Shown: positions 1 to 6,697, numbered from the stretch's first letter. The stretch: 12,044 bases of DNA from Micavibrio sp. UBA5703 (GCA_002420015.1 DIHF01000059.1:1-12044), one strand, 5' to 3'. Notes: generated by a model not told the origin, from the sequence alone. Made by a program: numbers and translations.

Positions 1-28
1 CCGCTCTGGTGATTGTGCGATTGCTCAT
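1..28 (-). CDS. ihfA: Integration host factor subunit alpha, N-terminal fragment (cut by window edge)
   Basis: Only the first nine codons are in the window. Read on the minus strand they give MSNRTITRA, which fits the N-terminus of IHF alpha (typically M-T-x-K-T-V-T-R-A-D/E-L). The ATG is at 28-26, with a good Shine-Dalgarno AAGGAG at 39-34. IHF alpha pairs with IHF beta to bend DNA at specific sites in transcription, recombination and replication. The identification rests on nine residues plus position: ihfA follows plsX-fabH in many alphaproteobacteria and enterobacteria. A 140-nt gap with its own candidate promoter separates it from fabH. A related HU-type gene cannot be excluded from so short a fragment. 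Confidence 0.72.
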
Positions 29-54
29 ATCTACTCCTTGTCCTGAATGAATCG

Positions 55-83
55 AAAATAGCGATTCTCAAGGGTGAGGTCAA
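55..83 (-). promoter_or_regulatory. Candidate sigma70-type promoter for ihfA
   Basis: On the minus strand a -35 TTGACC (83-78) and a -10 TATTTT (60-55) are separated by exactly 17 nt, and the -10 ends 26 nt before the ihfA ATG. The -10 lies in the 7-nt loop of a perfect 6-bp inverted repeat, GAATCG (49-54) / CGATTC (62-67), which could be an operator. This is a consensus-matching inference; no transcript is known. Confidence 0.45.
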
Positions 84-168
84 TGGCAGGTCAAAAACTA
101 AACACAGAAAAGATAATGATGTTCAATGGGTAAGAGGGGTTTCTTTAGGTTGATACGGGAGCAATGAC

Positions 169-1167
169 CTAATACCGCACCAGCGCGGCGCCCCATGTCA
201 GGCCGCCGCCCATGCCTTCTAACAACAACAGATCACCTTTTTTGATTTTCTTGCTGCGTACGGCCTCGTCCAGCGCCAGCGGTATGGACGCGGCCGACGT
301 ATTGCCGTGGCGCTCGACCGTCACGACCACCTTGTCCATCGAAAGGTCCAGTTTTTTGGCAGTAGCTTCGATAATCCTGATATTGGCCTGATGCGGCACC
401 AGCCAGTCGAGATCGGCGGCGGTGATGTTGTTGGCCGCCAGCGCCTCATCGACCACATCGGCCATATACTGCACCGCGTATTTGAAAACCTCGCGGCCCT
501 GCATCACGATGCAGCCCGCCTTGCCCGTCGTGGACGGCCCGCCATCGGTATAAAGCAAGTCGCGCTGCGCGCCGTTGGCGTAAAGATGCGTCGAATGAAT
601 GCCGCGCCCTTTTATGCCCTCTTTGCCTTCCGGCTGGGCCTCAAGGATAACGGCGCCTGCCCCATCGCCAAACAAAACGCATGTTGTTCTGTCTTCCCAA
701 TTAATAACGGAGGACATTTTTTCCGCGCCGATCACTAAAATACGTCTCGCCTGCCCCAGCCTGATGAAGTTATCCGCCACGCCGAGCGCGTAAACAAACC
801 CCGTACAAACCGCCTGCACATCGAAAGCAATTCCAACGGACGCGCCGATTTCCGCCTGAACCTTGACCGCCACGGCCGGAAAGGTGCGGTCGGGCGTGGT
901 GGTGGCGACGATCACGCCGTCGATGTCGCTGCCCTTTAACCCGGCGGATTCAAGCGCCTTACGTGCCGCCGCAATCGCCATGTCGCCCGTTGTCTCGCCT
1001 TCGGCGGCAATGCGGCGCTCACGGATGCCGCTGCGCTGAAAAATCCATTCATCTGTGGTGTCGACCTTTTTCTCAAGGTCCTTGTTGGTCACTATCTTCT
1101 GCGGCAAATAGCTGCCCGTTGAGAGGATAACCGAAGCTACCCCGGTCCTTAAGTTACTATTTGCCAT
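169..1167 (-). CDS. fabH: Beta-ketoacyl-ACP synthase III (FabH)
   Basis: Cytosolic enzyme that condenses acetyl-CoA (or another short acyl-CoA) with malonyl-ACP to start each round of type II fatty-acid synthesis. The 332-residue product has the usual length. The catalytic triad is visible: Cys121 in AVCTGFVYAL, His259 in VPHQANIRI and Asn289 in RHGNTSAAS. The thiolase-fold GDGAGA loop is at 167-172 and the C-terminal glycine-rich GMGGGLTWG at 318-326. The start ATG (1167) lies inside the end of plsX, so the two genes overlap by 11 nt in different frames, which suggests translational coupling; a GAGGG lies just upstream within plsX. The pairing with plsX puts malonyl-ACP use and acyl-phosphate formation under shared control. 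No convincing terminator follows. KAS III homologues also act in secondary metabolism, but the context favours the housekeeping FabH. Confidence 0.97.
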   Translation of the reverse strand: MANSNLRTGVASVILSTGSYLPQKIVTNKDLEKKVDTTDEWIFQRSGIRERRIAAEGETTGDMAIAAARKALESAGLKGSDIDGVIVATTTPDRTFPAVAVKVQAEIGASVGIAFDVQAVCTGFVYALGVADNFIRLGQARRILVIGAEKMSSVINWEDRTTCVLFGDGAGAVILEAQPEGKEGIKGRGIHSTHLYANGAQRDLLYTDGGPSTTGKAGCIVMQGREVFKYAVQYMADVVDEALAANNITAADLDWLVPHQANIRIIEATAKKLDLSMDKVVVTVERHGNTSAASIPLALDEAVRSKKIKKGDLLLLEGMGGGLTWGAALVRY

Positions 1168-2239
1168 ACGCGCCCTCTGCCAGGAAAGTCTCCTGGCTCA
1201 TGAGGTGGCTTATCTCCTGCGCGACCTGGGCGATATAACCGTCCTTGACCATCTCAACGGCCAGAGTTAGCGCGCTGGCAAAGCCGAGCGCATCGCTGCC
1301 GCCATGGCTTTTGACGCAAATGCCGTTAAGCCCCAGGAAGACCCCGCCGTTGTAGACACGCGGATCGACTTTTTTCTTAAAGCGCCGCAGCGCCATAAAG
1401 GCCAGCGCCCCGCCCAAAAGCGAAAGCGGATCGGAACGCAGAGCCTCCTTGAAGAAATGCCCGGTCATTTTGCCCACACCCTCCGCCGCCTTGAGCGCGA
1501 TATTGCCGGCATAGCCGTCCGTGACCACAACGTCCACAATGCCTTTTGTGATGTCATCGCCTTCAACGAAGCCGTGATATTTTCCGGGGAATTCGACTTT
1601 GGCCAAAAGCGCCGCCGCGCCGCGCACATGGTCCGGCCCTTTGGTTTCCTCCGAGCCGACATTCAAAAGCCCGACACTGGGTGTCGTGACACCTTTATGC
1701 GCCTTGGCGAAAACCGCTCCGAGAACCGCAAACTGAACCAGATTTTCAGCATCGACCAGCACGTTCGCGCCAAGGTCGAGCATAATCGTTTCGCCCTTGA
1801 TGCCCGGAAACACGCTGGCAATCGCGGGGCGGTGAATGCCCGGAAGCGGACGCAGGATAATCTTGGCCATCGCCATCAGTGCGCCCGTGTTGCCGCCAGA
1901 AACCACCGCGTCGGCCTCGCCTTTTTCTACAGCCTCGATCGCGAGGCGCATGCTGGAATCCTTGCCGCTGCGGAGCGCGGCTGAGGGCTTCTCATCGTCG
2001 CGTATAAATTTGTCGGTGTGACGGACACTGGAAGCGGATTCGAGCGCCTTGAATTTCGAAAGGATGGGCCTGACCCTGTTTTCATCGCCAAAAATCAGAA
2101 ACCGCGTATTGGGGTACTTTTTGAGGACCTGCGCCGCACCCGCAACGACGCTGCCCGGCGCGTGATCGCCGCCCATGGCATCCAGAGCAATCGTTCTTGA
2201 ATTGGATTCTGACGACAAGGAGTGTCCGCCTTTCCTCAT
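1157..2239 (-). CDS. plsX: Phosphate acyltransferase PlsX
   Basis: Converts acyl-ACP and phosphate into acyl-phosphate, the donor for PlsY in phosphatidic acid synthesis; peripheral to the inner membrane. Family motifs run the full length: LDAMGGDHAPG (19-29), SGGNTGALMA (114-123), LDLGANV (154-160), LLNVGSEETKG (191-201), TDGYAGNIALK (240-250), and NGGVFLGLNG with KSHGGSD (297-316). The 360-residue length is normal. The start is uncertain. The ATG at 2239 has little Shine-Dalgarno signal and would sit only about 15 nt after the start point predicted from an extended -10 at 2269-2261. A TTG at 2218 (353 residues, beginning LSSESNSRTIALD) is preceded by AGGAAAGGCGG and is a credible alternative. 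It lies 67 nt downstream of rpmF and overlaps fabH. Confidence 0.97.
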   Translation of the reverse strand: MRKGGHSLSSESNSRTIALDAMGGDHAPGSVVAGAAQVLKKYPNTRFLIFGDENRVRPILSKFKALESASSVRHTDKFIRDDEKPSAALRSGKDSSMRLAIEAVEKGEADAVVSGGNTGALMAMAKIILRPLPGIHRPAIASVFPGIKGETIMLDLGANVLVDAENLVQFAVLGAVFAKAHKGVTTPSVGLLNVGSEETKGPDHVRGAAALLAKVEFPGKYHGFVEGDDITKGIVDVVVTDGYAGNIALKAAEGVGKMTGHFFKEALRSDPLSLLGGALAFMALRRFKKKVDPRVYNGGVFLGLNGICVKSHGGSDALGFASALTLAVEMVKDGYIAQVAQEISHLMSQETFLAEGAYGK

Positions 2240-2260
2240 TTTTGGCTTTGACGAACGGGG

Positions 2261-2269
2261 ATTATATCA
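2261..2269 (-). promoter_or_regulatory. Extended -10 promoter ahead of plsX-fabH
   Basis: On the minus strand the sequence TGATATAAT (2269-2261) is a perfect TATAAT preceded by TGn, the extended -10 motif that can work with little or no -35. A poor -35 (CTGGCT) lies 17 nt upstream. It falls in the 67-nt rpmF-plsX gap, so plsX-fabH could be transcribed apart from the ribosomal protein gene. The predicted start near 2254 would leave a very short leader for the ATG at 2239. Confidence 0.5.
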
Positions 2270-2306
2270 TTTGGAAAAGGCCAAGCCAGCCTTATTGCAA
2301 AACAGA

Positions 2307-2486
2307 TTACTCTCTGCCCTGAATAACTTGCTTACCCTTGTACATGCCTGTCTTCAGGTCAATGTGGTGGGGACGCACCGGCTCGCCCGTCGTGGCATCT
2401 TCGGCCCAGTTTACGGGCTTCAGAGCATGGTGGGAACGGCGCATGTTGCGCTTGGACTTGCTGGTTTTTCGCTTTGGTACGGCCAT
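2307..2486 (-). CDS. rpmF: 50S ribosomal protein L32
   Basis: A 59-residue basic protein. It begins MAVPKRKTSKSKRNMRRSHH, continues with ALKPVNW, and ends in a KGKQVIQGRE tail, all characteristic of bacterial L32 of the large ribosomal subunit. Length matches the family (about 55-65 residues). There is no cysteine, so this is the zinc-free form. The ATG at 2486 has a TAAGGA Shine-Dalgarno (2500-2495) at good spacing, and the stop TAA is at 2309-2307. The DUF177-rpmF-plsX-fabH order is a widely conserved cluster joining ribosome assembly to lipid synthesis. The 194-nt upstream gap holds a palindromic repeat (2601-2662) and may contain an additional rpmF promoter, although I found no strong hexamer pair. 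Confidence 0.97.
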   Translation of the reverse strand: MAVPKRKTSKSKRNMRRSHHALKPVNWAEDATTGEPVRPHHIDLKTGMYKGKQVIQGRE

Positions 2487-2600
2487 TTTAAGTGTCCTTA
2501 TATCTTAACTTTGAGGAGGTAGATAACGAAAACAGGGGCAAAAGGCAAGAAAATTATGCGTCCCCGCAATTTTCTAAAAGCGCCATAGCTTTACAAAACA

Positions 2601-2662
2601 CCGTCATTGCACGGCTTGTCCGTGCAATCCATGGATTGCACGCATAAAGCGTGTGATGACGG
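2601..2662. repeat. Two-hairpin palindromic intergenic element
   Basis: A 62-nt symmetrical unit in the DUF177-rpmF gap. CCGTC and GACGG at the two ends are complementary. Inside are two tandem hairpins. The first is a perfect 9-bp stem ATTGCACGG (2606-2614) / CCGTGCAAT (2620-2628) with a 5-nt loop. The second is ATTGCACGC (2635-2643) / GCGTGTGAT (2649-2657), with two G-T pairs and loop ATAAA. They are joined by CCATGG, so the centre also forms the 16-nt palindrome GCAATCCATGGATTGC. An alternative 13-bp outer stem pairs 2601-2613 with 2650-2662. The structure resembles REP/BIME-like dispersed elements. Only one copy is in the window, so genomic repetition is inferred. In the operon transcript it could protect a 3' end or attenuate transcription. 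Confidence 0.6.
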
Positions 2663-2680
2663 GGTATCTGGCGGCTTTTT

Positions 2681-3286
2681 TTAGCTCTCCCCGCCCCCCT
2701 GCTTATCCTTCCACGCCGCAAGGGCCGCAAAGGGGTTAGGCCGTATTTCCGGGCTTTTTTGCGATTCAGCGTCCCCGCCGCCATATTCCGCCCCTTCGGC
2801 GCGGGGGTACGGGTCGATAAAAAGCGAGAGATACTGCGTCGTCAATTCGCCAAGGTCGATCTTGCCCTCAATAATCGGCTCCGGGTCGTCGGCCTCGTTC
2901 AAGACCGGCAATTCGTTCTGGCCCGCCTCGATCTGCTTGTCGCGCCGCGCCTTGGCAAAAGACACCGCATCGGCCGGATTGGCGAACCAGCCCTCGAATT
3001 CCTCTTCGATAATGCTCAGAACCGGAACGGCGGTAACGACGCAAAGCTGTGTGATTCTGGCTTTCAGAACCCCCGAAACATGCACGACCATGTTGCCCTT
3101 TTTTCTGACGGCCTCGAGCTTGGCCTCCAGCGCATCGACCGAAACAACATCGAGGCGCTTGGCCAGCAAGGCGCGCTCCTCCTCATTTGCGGCAATGGAA
3201 TAGCGCCGGGGCTTGTCGTCGATTTCGTCCGTTTCAACAAAATACGACCATTCGGACGGGACGTTCGTTTCTTTCTTTTTTGCCAT
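2681..3286 (-). CDS. DUF177 (YceD) family protein, 23S rRNA accumulation factor
   Basis: Cytosolic protein of 201 residues, assigned to the DUF177/YceD family. In plants and E. coli this family is linked to accumulation or processing of 23S rRNA, and its gene habitually precedes rpmF. Visible features are QLCVVT with Cys82, a following PVLSIIEEEFEGWF stretch, an acidic block DDPEPIIEGKIDLGEL (133-148), then TTQYLSLFIDPYPR (149-162) and a C-terminal NPFAAL (184-189). These are typical of alphaproteobacterial members. The usual CxVT-EP box reads CVVTAVP here. The ATG (3286) is only 4 nt after the stop of the chaperone gene and its Shine-Dalgarno AAGAAG overlaps that stop, indicating co-transcription. 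A palindromic element follows within about 20 nt of the stop. Confidence 0.88.
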   Translation of the reverse strand: MAKKKETNVPSEWSYFVETDEIDDKPRRYSIAANEEERALLAKRLDVVSVDALEAKLEAVRKKGNMVVHVSGVLKARITQLCVVTAVPVLSIIEEEFEGWFANPADAVSFAKARRDKQIEAGQNELPVLNEADDPEPIIEGKIDLGELTTQYLSLFIDPYPRAEGAEYGGGDAESQKSPEIRPNPFAALAAWKDKQGGGES

Positions 3287-3290
3287 CTTC

Positions 3291-3842
3291 TTATGTTCCG
3301 TATTTCAACTGCTGCGTTTCAGGCGGTAGAAACTTTACGCCCTGTCCGGTGATATTTTCGAACGACTGCGTTTTTAGAACTTTGGTGCTTTCATGCATAT
3401 ATGCTGCCATGCGATTCAAAATCACGGAATCGGGGTTCTCAACCGTTCCGTATAGATTAGTCGCCAAAGCGGATTCGATATCCCCCGCCGCCAGCGCATC
3501 GCGGTATCTGTGCATCCGCCCGTTGAAAGCCTTCATCATGCGCCGCATATGCTTGGGCACGCCCATATCGCCGATGCCGTTTTCCCGAAGGCTCTGGTCC
3601 ATATCGGCAAAGGTAACATCGAACAAAGCCTGCGACAGCAGCGCCCCGCCCCGCCCCTCGCCCTGCATCCTTTCGATAATCAAAAACAGGTGCACCAGCA
3701 GCAGATCAAAACGCCCGTCAATCGTGTCCGGCACGCCATATTCACTATAAAAGGCCGGGTTCCTCGCATGCATAAAGGCATCCGCGTACAGGCGGCGTGC
3801 CGCTTGTTCATAGGGATTTTTCCTGCGAAACAACCCAAACAT
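3291..3842 (-). CDS. Ubiquinol-cytochrome c chaperone (Cbp3/PF03981 family)
   Basis: A 183-residue member of the family that includes mitochondrial Cbp3/UQCC1, which assists cytochrome b during assembly of the bc1 complex. The recognisable core is YGVPDTIDGRFDLLLVHLFL (35-54), QALFDVTFADMDQSLREN (71-88), and GDMGVPKHMRRMMKAFNGR (91-109). A basic amphipathic N-terminus (MFGLFRRKNPYEQAARRLY) may associate with the membrane, but no transmembrane segment or signal peptide is seen. The ATG at 3842 has a GAGGG Shine-Dalgarno upstream. It is the first gene of the minus-strand run leading to fabH and is transcribed divergently from bamE across a 57-nt gap. The neighbourhood bamE / chaperone / DUF177 is common in alphaproteobacteria. 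Function is inferred from family membership. Confidence 0.88.
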   Translation of the reverse strand: MFGLFRRKNPYEQAARRLYADAFMHARNPAFYSEYGVPDTIDGRFDLLLVHLFLIIERMQGEGRGGALLSQALFDVTFADMDQSLRENGIGDMGVPKHMRRMMKAFNGRMHRYRDALAAGDIESALATNLYGTVENPDSVILNRMAAYMHESTKVLKTQSFENITGQGVKFLPPETQQLKYGT

Positions 3843-3869
3843 TGATTTCCGTCCCTCAAAGGCTATAGA
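3842..3869 (+). promoter_or_regulatory. Tentative bamE promoter in the divergent gap
   Basis: On the plus strand TTGATT (3842-3847) and TATAGA (3864-3869) are 16 nt apart, about 30 nt before the bamE ATG. The gap of 57 nt must hold promoters for both bamE and the chaperone gene, so they would overlap. The spacing is slightly short and the hexamers imperfect, so this is tentative. Confidence 0.3.
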
Positions 3870-3899
3870 TACAGTAATGAATATATTACGGGGCTTTTA

Positions 3900-4364
3900 A
3901 TGACCATAGCCAAATTTACAAAAAATTCCCTGCTGACCCTCTGCGCCGCGTCTACGCTGGCGCTTGTTGCCTGCACGCCCACCGTGGCGCAGCGCGGCAA
4001 TACGCTGGAGGATTACCAGATCAAGGAAATCGCCCCCGGCGTGCATACGCGCTCGGACGTCCTCAAGCTGCTCGGTTCGCCCACGTCTCAGGGCACTTTT
4101 GATGAACATATCTGGTATTACATCGGCCGTACGACCGAAAAACACGGCATCTTCGACCCCGAAGTCAAGAAAGAAAGGGTTGTCGCCGTAACCTTCAACG
4201 AAGAGGGCGTTGTCCAGTACATCGGCGATGTGAACGGCGAAAAGGTCAATGTCCCGGTTTCCGACGACGCCACCCCCACCCACGGCAACGAACTGACCGT
4301 CATGCAGCAGCTTCTGGGCAATATCGGTCGCTTCAATCCCAAGAGCACGGATGAGAAGAAGTAG
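3900..4364 (+). CDS. bamE: Outer membrane assembly lipoprotein BamE (SmpA/OmlA family)
   Basis: Periplasm-facing outer-membrane lipoprotein that supports the BAM complex in folding beta-barrel proteins. The N-terminus is a lipoprotein signal: basic MTIAKFTKNS, hydrophobic LLTLCAASTLAL, lipobox LVAC with the lipidated Cys25. The SmpA/OmlA domain follows: IKEIAPGVHTRSDVLKLLGSPTS-type sequence (roughly 41-63), then DEHIWYYIGR (68-77), then a VVAVTFNEEGVVQYI strand pair (94-108). The 154-residue length is longer than E. coli BamE (113) but normal for alphaproteobacteria, with a polar C-terminal tail. It is the only plus-strand gene in the left half, diverges from the chaperone gene, and converges with hppA on a shared terminator. 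Its Shine-Dalgarno signal is weak (CGGGG). Confidence 0.92.
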   Translation: MTIAKFTKNSLLTLCAASTLALVACTPTVAQRGNTLEDYQIKEIAPGVHTRSDVLKLLGSPTSQGTFDEHIWYYIGRTTEKHGIFDPEVKKERVVAVTFNEEGVVQYIGDVNGEKVNVPVSDDATPTHGNELTVMQQLLGNIGRFNPKSTDEKK

Positions 4365-4390
4365 CGGATTTTCTTACCTTCTCTCTTTGT

Positions 4391-4420
4391 CATCCTGAAG
4401 GGCTTTAGCCCTGAAGGATC
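4391..4420. repeat. Short palindromic repeat after bamE with tandem G-A mismatches
   Basis: An imperfect hairpin 26 nt after the bamE stop. ATCCT (4392-4396) pairs with AGGAT (4415-4419), then two opposed GA dinucleotides (4397-4398 and 4413-4414) form a tandem G-A mismatch, then AGGGCT (4399-4404) pairs with AGCCCT (4407-4412). It looks like the CATCCTGA...AAGGATC class of dispersed palindromes in many proteobacterial genomes. Only one copy is in view. A CTTTTTT run at 4425-4431 lies about 6 nt beyond, so it might also weaken read-through from bamE. Confidence 0.5.
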
Positions 4421-4442
4421 TCATCTTTTTTAACGCCACGCA

Positions 4443-4516
4443 CGCAACGAACGCGACGGTTAAGGATCGTATTTCCATTCATCGGAAGAATCGTTGCGCC
4501 CTTGGCGGTCGTTGCG
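4443..4516. repeat. Imperfect inverted repeat in the bamE-hppA gap
   Basis: CGCAACGAACGC (4443-4454) and GCGGTCGTTGCG (4505-4516) are complementary at 11 of 12 positions, with a 50-nt loop. Slightly outside, TTAACGC (4430-4436) and GCGTTAA (4514-4520) are also complementary and share the right-hand arm. No ORF lies between them. It could be a decayed mobile repeat or a structured RNA, and nothing further can be read from it. Confidence 0.3.
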
Positions 4517-4547
4517 TTAAATTCTTAAAGGTGAGCCCACAACCAAT

Positions 4548-4577
4548 AAAAAACCCCGCATCGCTGCGGGGTTTTTT
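4548..4577. terminator. Bidirectional intrinsic terminator shared by bamE and hppA
   Basis: A perfect 7-bp GC stem CCCCGCA (4554-4560) / TGCGGGG (4565-4571), loop TCGC, flanked by six A on the left and six T on the right. It is therefore a complete intrinsic terminator on both strands. It sits between convergent bamE (ends 4364) and hppA (ends 4601). Confidence 0.93.
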
Positions 4578-4600
4578 GATTTCTTATGGAGCTGCAAAGC

Positions 4601-6697
4601 CTATCCAACGATAAACTTCGCCACGATCGCCACCAGCAGGATCGCGACGATATTCGTGATCTTGATGAGCGGGTTGACAGCCGGGCCGGCTGTGTCCTTG
4701 TAGGGGTCGCCGACGGTGTCGCCGGTTACGGCAGCCTTGTGGGCTTCCGAACCTTTGCCGCCGTGATGGCCGTCCTCGATGTATTTCTTGGCGTTGTCCC
4801 ATGCGCCGCCGCCGGCGGTCATGGAAATCGCCACGAAGAGGCCCGTCACGATCGTGCCGAGCAGCATGCCGCCCAGCGACTGGAAGGCCGATTCAAGGCC
4901 GCCCAGCTTGTAGACGATGCCGAACAGAACGACCGGAGCCGCCACAGGCAGGAGCGAAGGCACGATCATTTCCTTGATCGCCGCCTTGGTCAGAAGGTCG
5001 ACGGCGCGGCCGTATTCCGGCTTGGCTTTGCCTTCCATGATGCCCTTGATTTCCTTGAACTGCCTGCGCACTTCAACGACGACGCTCGCCGCCGCACGGC
5101 CCACGGCCGTCATGGACAGCGCGCCGAACAGATAAGGCAGCATGCCGCCGATAAACAGGCCGATCACGACATACGGATCTTCGAGCGGGAAGCGGATCTC
5201 GGCGAAGTCAGGCAAATAATGCTTGATCTCTTCCGTGAACCCGGCAAAAAGCACCAGCGCCGCCAGACCGGCCGAGCCGATCGCATAGCCCTTGGTAACC
5301 GCCTTGGTCGTGTTGCCGACAGCGTCCAGCGCGTCCGTTACCTTGCGGACTTTGGCTGGAAGCTCGGACATTTCGGCGATACCGCCGGCGTTGTCCGTGA
5401 CCGGGCCGTAAGCATCAAGCGCCACAACCATCCCGGCCAGAGAAAGCATGGCCGTTGCGGCGATGGCGATCCCGTAAAGGCCCGCCAGCGTAAAGGCGAT
5501 CCAGATACCGGCGCAGATGATGATGACGGGCAGAGCCGTGGCTTCCATCGAGATGGCAAGACCCTGGATCACGTTGGTTCCGTGACCCGTTTCCGATGCC
5601 TTCGCGATGACCCGCACAGGGCGGTAAGCCGTTGAAGTGTAATACTCCGTGACCCAGATAATGAGCCCCGTGACACCAAGACCAGTCAGGATGCACTGGA
5701 ACAGATCAAGCGCATAGACCTCGCCGCCCTTGGCCAGCGGGAATGCCACATCGATGCCGAAATAGGCGGCAAAGACGGACATGATCAGGCCGGAGAAAAT
5801 GGCGCTGGCGATAAAGCCCTTGTACAGGGCGCGCATGATGTTGCCGCTTTTGTCCAGACGAACGAACAGCGTTCCGGCCACCGAGCCGAAAATGCACAGC
5901 CCGCCGATCAGGAGGGGCAGAACCATCATCTGTTCGACCGCAGCCGGAGCGAAGGCCGAAAACGCGATCAGCATCGTCGCCACAACCGTCACGGCATAAG
6001 TCTCGAACAGGTCGGCCGCCATACCGGCGCAATCGCCCACGTTGTCGCCCACGTTGTCGGCGATAACCGCCGGGTTGCGTGGGTCGTCCTCGGGGATTCC
6101 CGCTTCGACTTTACCGACGAGGTCGGCGCCGACATCGGCGCCCTTGGTGAAGATACCGCCGCCAAGACGTGCGAAAATCGAAATCAGCGAAGCGCCGAAG
6201 CCAAGGCCGACAAGACCTTCCAGCGTGACACGCAGATCAAGCTGAAGCGTTTCTTTCATGAAGTAATAGTATCCAGCCACGCCGATCAAACCAAGACCGA
6301 CAACCAGCATCCCGGTGATCGCGCCGGCCTTGAAGGCGACGTTCAGCGCCTTGTCCAGCGAGCTTGTCGCGGCTTGCGTCGTTCTGACGTTGGCGCGCAC
6401 GGAAACCAGCATCCCGGCATATCCGGCAAAGCCCGACAGCGCCGCGCCGATCGCAAAACCGGCGGCAACATGCCATCCCAAAAGCCCATACAGCAAAGCG
6501 CCGACAGCGACACCCACCATAGCAATTGTCTTGTACTGACGGTTCAGGTAAGCGGCCGCGCCTTCCTGAATGGCGGCGGCGATTTCCTGCATGCGCTTTG
6601 AACCGGCATCTGCCGACAATACGCTTCTTGAAACGATCGCCGCGTAAAGCAACGCCAACAGGCCGCCGGCAGCGATAATGTAATAAATGGATGTCAT
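4601..6697 (-). CDS. hppA: Membrane-bound H+-translocating inorganic pyrophosphatase
   Basis: Inner-membrane enzyme of 698 residues that couples hydrolysis of pyrophosphate to ion pumping, so it conserves energy from biosynthetic PPi and keeps PPi low. About 16 hydrophobic segments span the chain. Catalytic signatures: DVGADLVGKVE (188-198), DNVGDNVGDCAG (214-225), DNAGGIAEM (435-443), and DPYKDTAGPAVNP (664-676). The GNTTKA motif has Lys465 where K+-dependent enzymes have Ala, so a K+-independent, H+-pumping subtype is predicted. The ATG at 6697 has an AAGAGG Shine-Dalgarno. A good promoter lies 70-98 nt upstream and a strong terminator follows, so it is probably a single-gene unit. It sits beside bamE as in other alphaproteobacteria. 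Length and motifs are intact. Confidence 0.98.
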   Translation of the reverse strand: MTSIYYIIAAGGLLALLYAAIVSRSVLSADAGSKRMQEIAAAIQEGAAAYLNRQYKTIAMVGVAVGALLYGLLGWHVAAGFAIGAALSGFAGYAGMLVSVRANVRTTQAATSSLDKALNVAFKAGAITGMLVVGLGLIGVAGYYYFMKETLQLDLRVTLEGLVGLGFGASLISIFARLGGGIFTKGADVGADLVGKVEAGIPEDDPRNPAVIADNVGDNVGDCAGMAADLFETYAVTVVATMLIAFSAFAPAAVEQMMVLPLLIGGLCIFGSVAGTLFVRLDKSGNIMRALYKGFIASAIFSGLIMSVFAAYFGIDVAFPLAKGGEVYALDLFQCILTGLGVTGLIIWVTEYYTSTAYRPVRVIAKASETGHGTNVIQGLAISMEATALPVIIICAGIWIAFTLAGLYGIAIAATAMLSLAGMVVALDAYGPVTDNAGGIAEMSELPAKVRKVTDALDAVGNTTKAVTKGYAIGSAGLAALVLFAGFTEEIKHYLPDFAEIRFPLEDPYVVIGLFIGGMLPYLFGALSMTAVGRAAASVVVEVRRQFKEIKGIMEGKAKPEYGRAVDLLTKAAIKEMIVPSLLPVAAPVVLFGIVYKLGGLESAFQSLGGMLLGTIVTGLFVAISMTAGGGAWDNAKKYIEDGHHGGKGSEAHKAAVTGDTVGDPYKDTAGPAVNPLIKITNIVAILLVAIVAKFIVG

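Noticed and set aside
1304..1984. 226-codon plus-strand open frame opposite plsX
   Set aside because: Lies wholly inside plsX, whose motifs are intact, and its translation looks like an antisense shadow.
2511..2526. GAGGAGGT Shine-Dalgarno-like run on the plus strand ahead of rpmF
   Set aside because: No plausible plus-strand coding frame follows. It lies in the upstream region of the minus-strand rpmF gene.
2554..2784. 76-codon minus-strand frame across the palindromic element and the end of DUF177
   Set aside because: It reads through the repeat and overlaps the real DUF177 C-terminus in another frame, and its Arg-rich composition is that of a shadow.
4586..5635. Long 349-codon plus-strand open frame opposite hppA
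   Set aside because: It is antisense to a fully conserved hppA, has Arg/His/Asp-rich low-complexity composition and no recognisable domain. It is a by-product of GC-rich codon usage on the other strand.
6030..6062. Tandem repeat-like DNA in hppA
   Set aside because: It encodes the conserved NVGDNVGD active-site motif, so the repetition is explained by the protein.
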